Origin: JBPCPM01 sp050999155 | GTDB taxonomy: Bacteria > Actinomycetota > Thermoleophilia > Solirubrobacterales > 70-9 | Direction: 5' to 3' | Length of the DNA stretch: 6,533 nucleotides | NCBI GenBank assembly: GCA_050999155.1 | Contig: JBPCPM010000160.1 | Span: 1 to 6,533, forward strand | Part shown: in pieces, positions 5,831-6,533 of the stretch | Numbering within the stretch: the first letter of the stretch is position 1 | Layout of the letters: the number at the start of each line of letters is the position of its first letter | Notes under the pieces: generated by a model | What the model saw: the letters and a program-made list of their open reading frames with translations, nothing else | Database searches by the model: none | Told to the model about the DNA's origin: nothing | Made by a program: the position numbers and the translations under genes

Positions 5831-6533
5831 TCAGGCCCTGCCACGCTGGCCCGCCAGGCTCCGAAACGCGCGCGGCACGCTTGCTCTGCTCTCACGCTGG
5901 CGCTCGCCGTAGTAGCTGTACCCCGACCCGCCCCGCGCGGAGTCGCGGTTGAAGATGTAGCCGATCAGTGGGGCGCCGACCAGGTCGAGCCGCCGTCGCG
6001 CCTCGGCCAGACGGCGGAGGTCGGTGCCGCGGCTGACCACCATGACCACGGCCTCGGCCTGGCTGGCGATGGTCAGGCTGTCGGACACCGCGAGCAGCGG
6101 AGGCGAGTCGATCAGCACGAAGTCGGCGACCTCCTTGACCCTCACCATGGACTTGCGGAAGGCGGGGGTGCGGAAGAAGCCTGCCTGATCGTGCATCCGG
6201 GAGCCGGCGGGCACGAGCGCGACCGCTCGCTCGTTGGCCGTTGCATTGATCCTGGTCCGCAGCGGGGTGGTGAGCGTCCGCGGATCCACGTCCAGCAACC
6301 CGAGGTCGGTGAGGCCGGGCGCCGAGCCCGCGCCCGCCGACAACGACAGCGTCCTGGCGCGGATGTCCGCGTCGACGACGGCGACCCGGCGATCCGACCG
6401 GCCGGCCGCGGTGGCCACGTTGAGGACGCTCATCGTCTTGCCCTCGCCCGCCTCCGCGCTGGTGAACATGACCGTTGTGACCGCCATCTCCTCGACGGCG
6501 AGCTCCAGCGCCGCGGCCACGAACTGGTAGGAC
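5831..6533 (-). CDS. Bacterial tyrosine kinase (CpsD/Wzc C-terminal type) of polysaccharide synthesis and export, N terminus beyond window
   Basis: Only the last 233 residues are in the window; the frame is open to the right edge and ends at TGA 5833-5831. BY-kinases autophosphorylate a C-terminal tyrosine cluster and control polymerisation and export of capsule or exopolysaccharide at the membrane. Fragment numbering: Walker A TSAEAGEGKT (24-33, with Ala where PGEGK is usual), Walker A' VAVVDADIRAR, Walker B VLIDSPPLL, then a late strand ending VVMVVSRGT and GAPLIGYIFN. The tail is short, with YSYY (205-208) as the probable phosphorylation cluster, then a basic end. GTG 6520 would give a spurious 229-aa start just before Walker A; SYQF upstream continues the family alignment, so the gene very likely starts further right, probably with a Wzz-type membrane domain. 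The region of the EX2RX2R motif lacks its arginines. The surface-protein gene follows on the same strand after 230 bp with its own promoter, so the two are probably separate transcripts. Confidence 0.9.
   Translation of the reverse strand, partial: SYQFVAAALELAVEEMAVTTVMFTSAEAGEGKTMSVLNVATAAGRSDRRVAVVDADIRARTLSLSAGAGSAPGLTDLGLLDVDPRTLTTPLRTRINATANERAVALVPAGSRMHDQAGFFRTPAFRKSMVRVKEVADFVLIDSPPLLAVSDSLTIASQAEAVVMVVSRGTDLRRLAEARRRLDLVGAPLIGYIFNRDSARGGSGYSYYGERQRESRASVPRAFRSLAGQRGRA

Noticed and set aside
5689..5952. 87-codon plus-strand frame starting in the surface-protein upstream region
   Set aside because: Its second half is antisense to the kinase C terminus, it has no SD, and its product shows no recognisable pattern.

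Overview
This is a GC-rich window with strong third-position G/C bias, so long spurious open frames lie opposite the real genes. It looks like actinobacterial chromosome. Three tandem cell-wall-binding repeats (CWB2, PF04122 type) in a Ser-Pro-linked, Ig-rich surface protein at this GC fit deep-branching actinobacteria of the Nitriliruptoria/Euzebya/Egibacter kind. That placement is an inference, not a sequence match.

Layout, left to right. (1) 1-904, minus: a PAPS-dependent sulfotransferase, complete at its N terminus and cut by the left window edge. (2) 905-1101: a divergent intergenic region holding a possible 15-codon leader ORF coupled to the sulfotransferase start, a 12-bp palindrome and a small inverted repeat near the start of the next gene. 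(3) 1102-2691, plus: a GMC-family FAD oxidoreductase, probably a cytoplasmic sugar oxidase or dehydrogenase of pyranose-oxidase-like type. (4) 2665-2701: a 10-bp stem hairpin over its stop codon, in a short convergent gap. (5) 2751-5600, minus: a large secreted wall protein with signal peptide, N-terminal beta domain, three CWB2 repeats, a (Ser-Pro)8/polyproline spacer and about four Ig-like domains. (6) 5601-5830: its upstream region, with a plausible sigma-70-type promoter, a pair of 13-bp direct repeats exactly 20 bp apart overlapping the -35, and a small inverted repeat. (7) 5831-6533, minus: the C-terminal catalytic part of a CpsD/Wzc-type bacterial tyrosine kinase, cut by the right edge.

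Taken together, the kinase (polysaccharide chain length and export control), the sulfotransferase and the sugar-type oxidoreductase suggest the edge of a locus for a modified, possibly sulfated, exopolysaccharide or wall glycan. The CWB2 protein is a wall-anchored surface protein; CWB2 modules in clostridia bind an anionic wall polysaccharide, so the neighbouring glycan genes could make or decorate its ligand. This functional link is inference from proximity. I see no tRNA, rRNA, CRISPR array, insertion sequence or phage gene. The least ordinary signals are the 20-bp-phased direct repeats at the surface-protein promoter, the coupled leader ORF before the sulfotransferase, a histidine in the GMC enzyme at the position of pyranose oxidase's FAD-linking residue, and an apparently degenerate EX2RX2R motif in the kinase.
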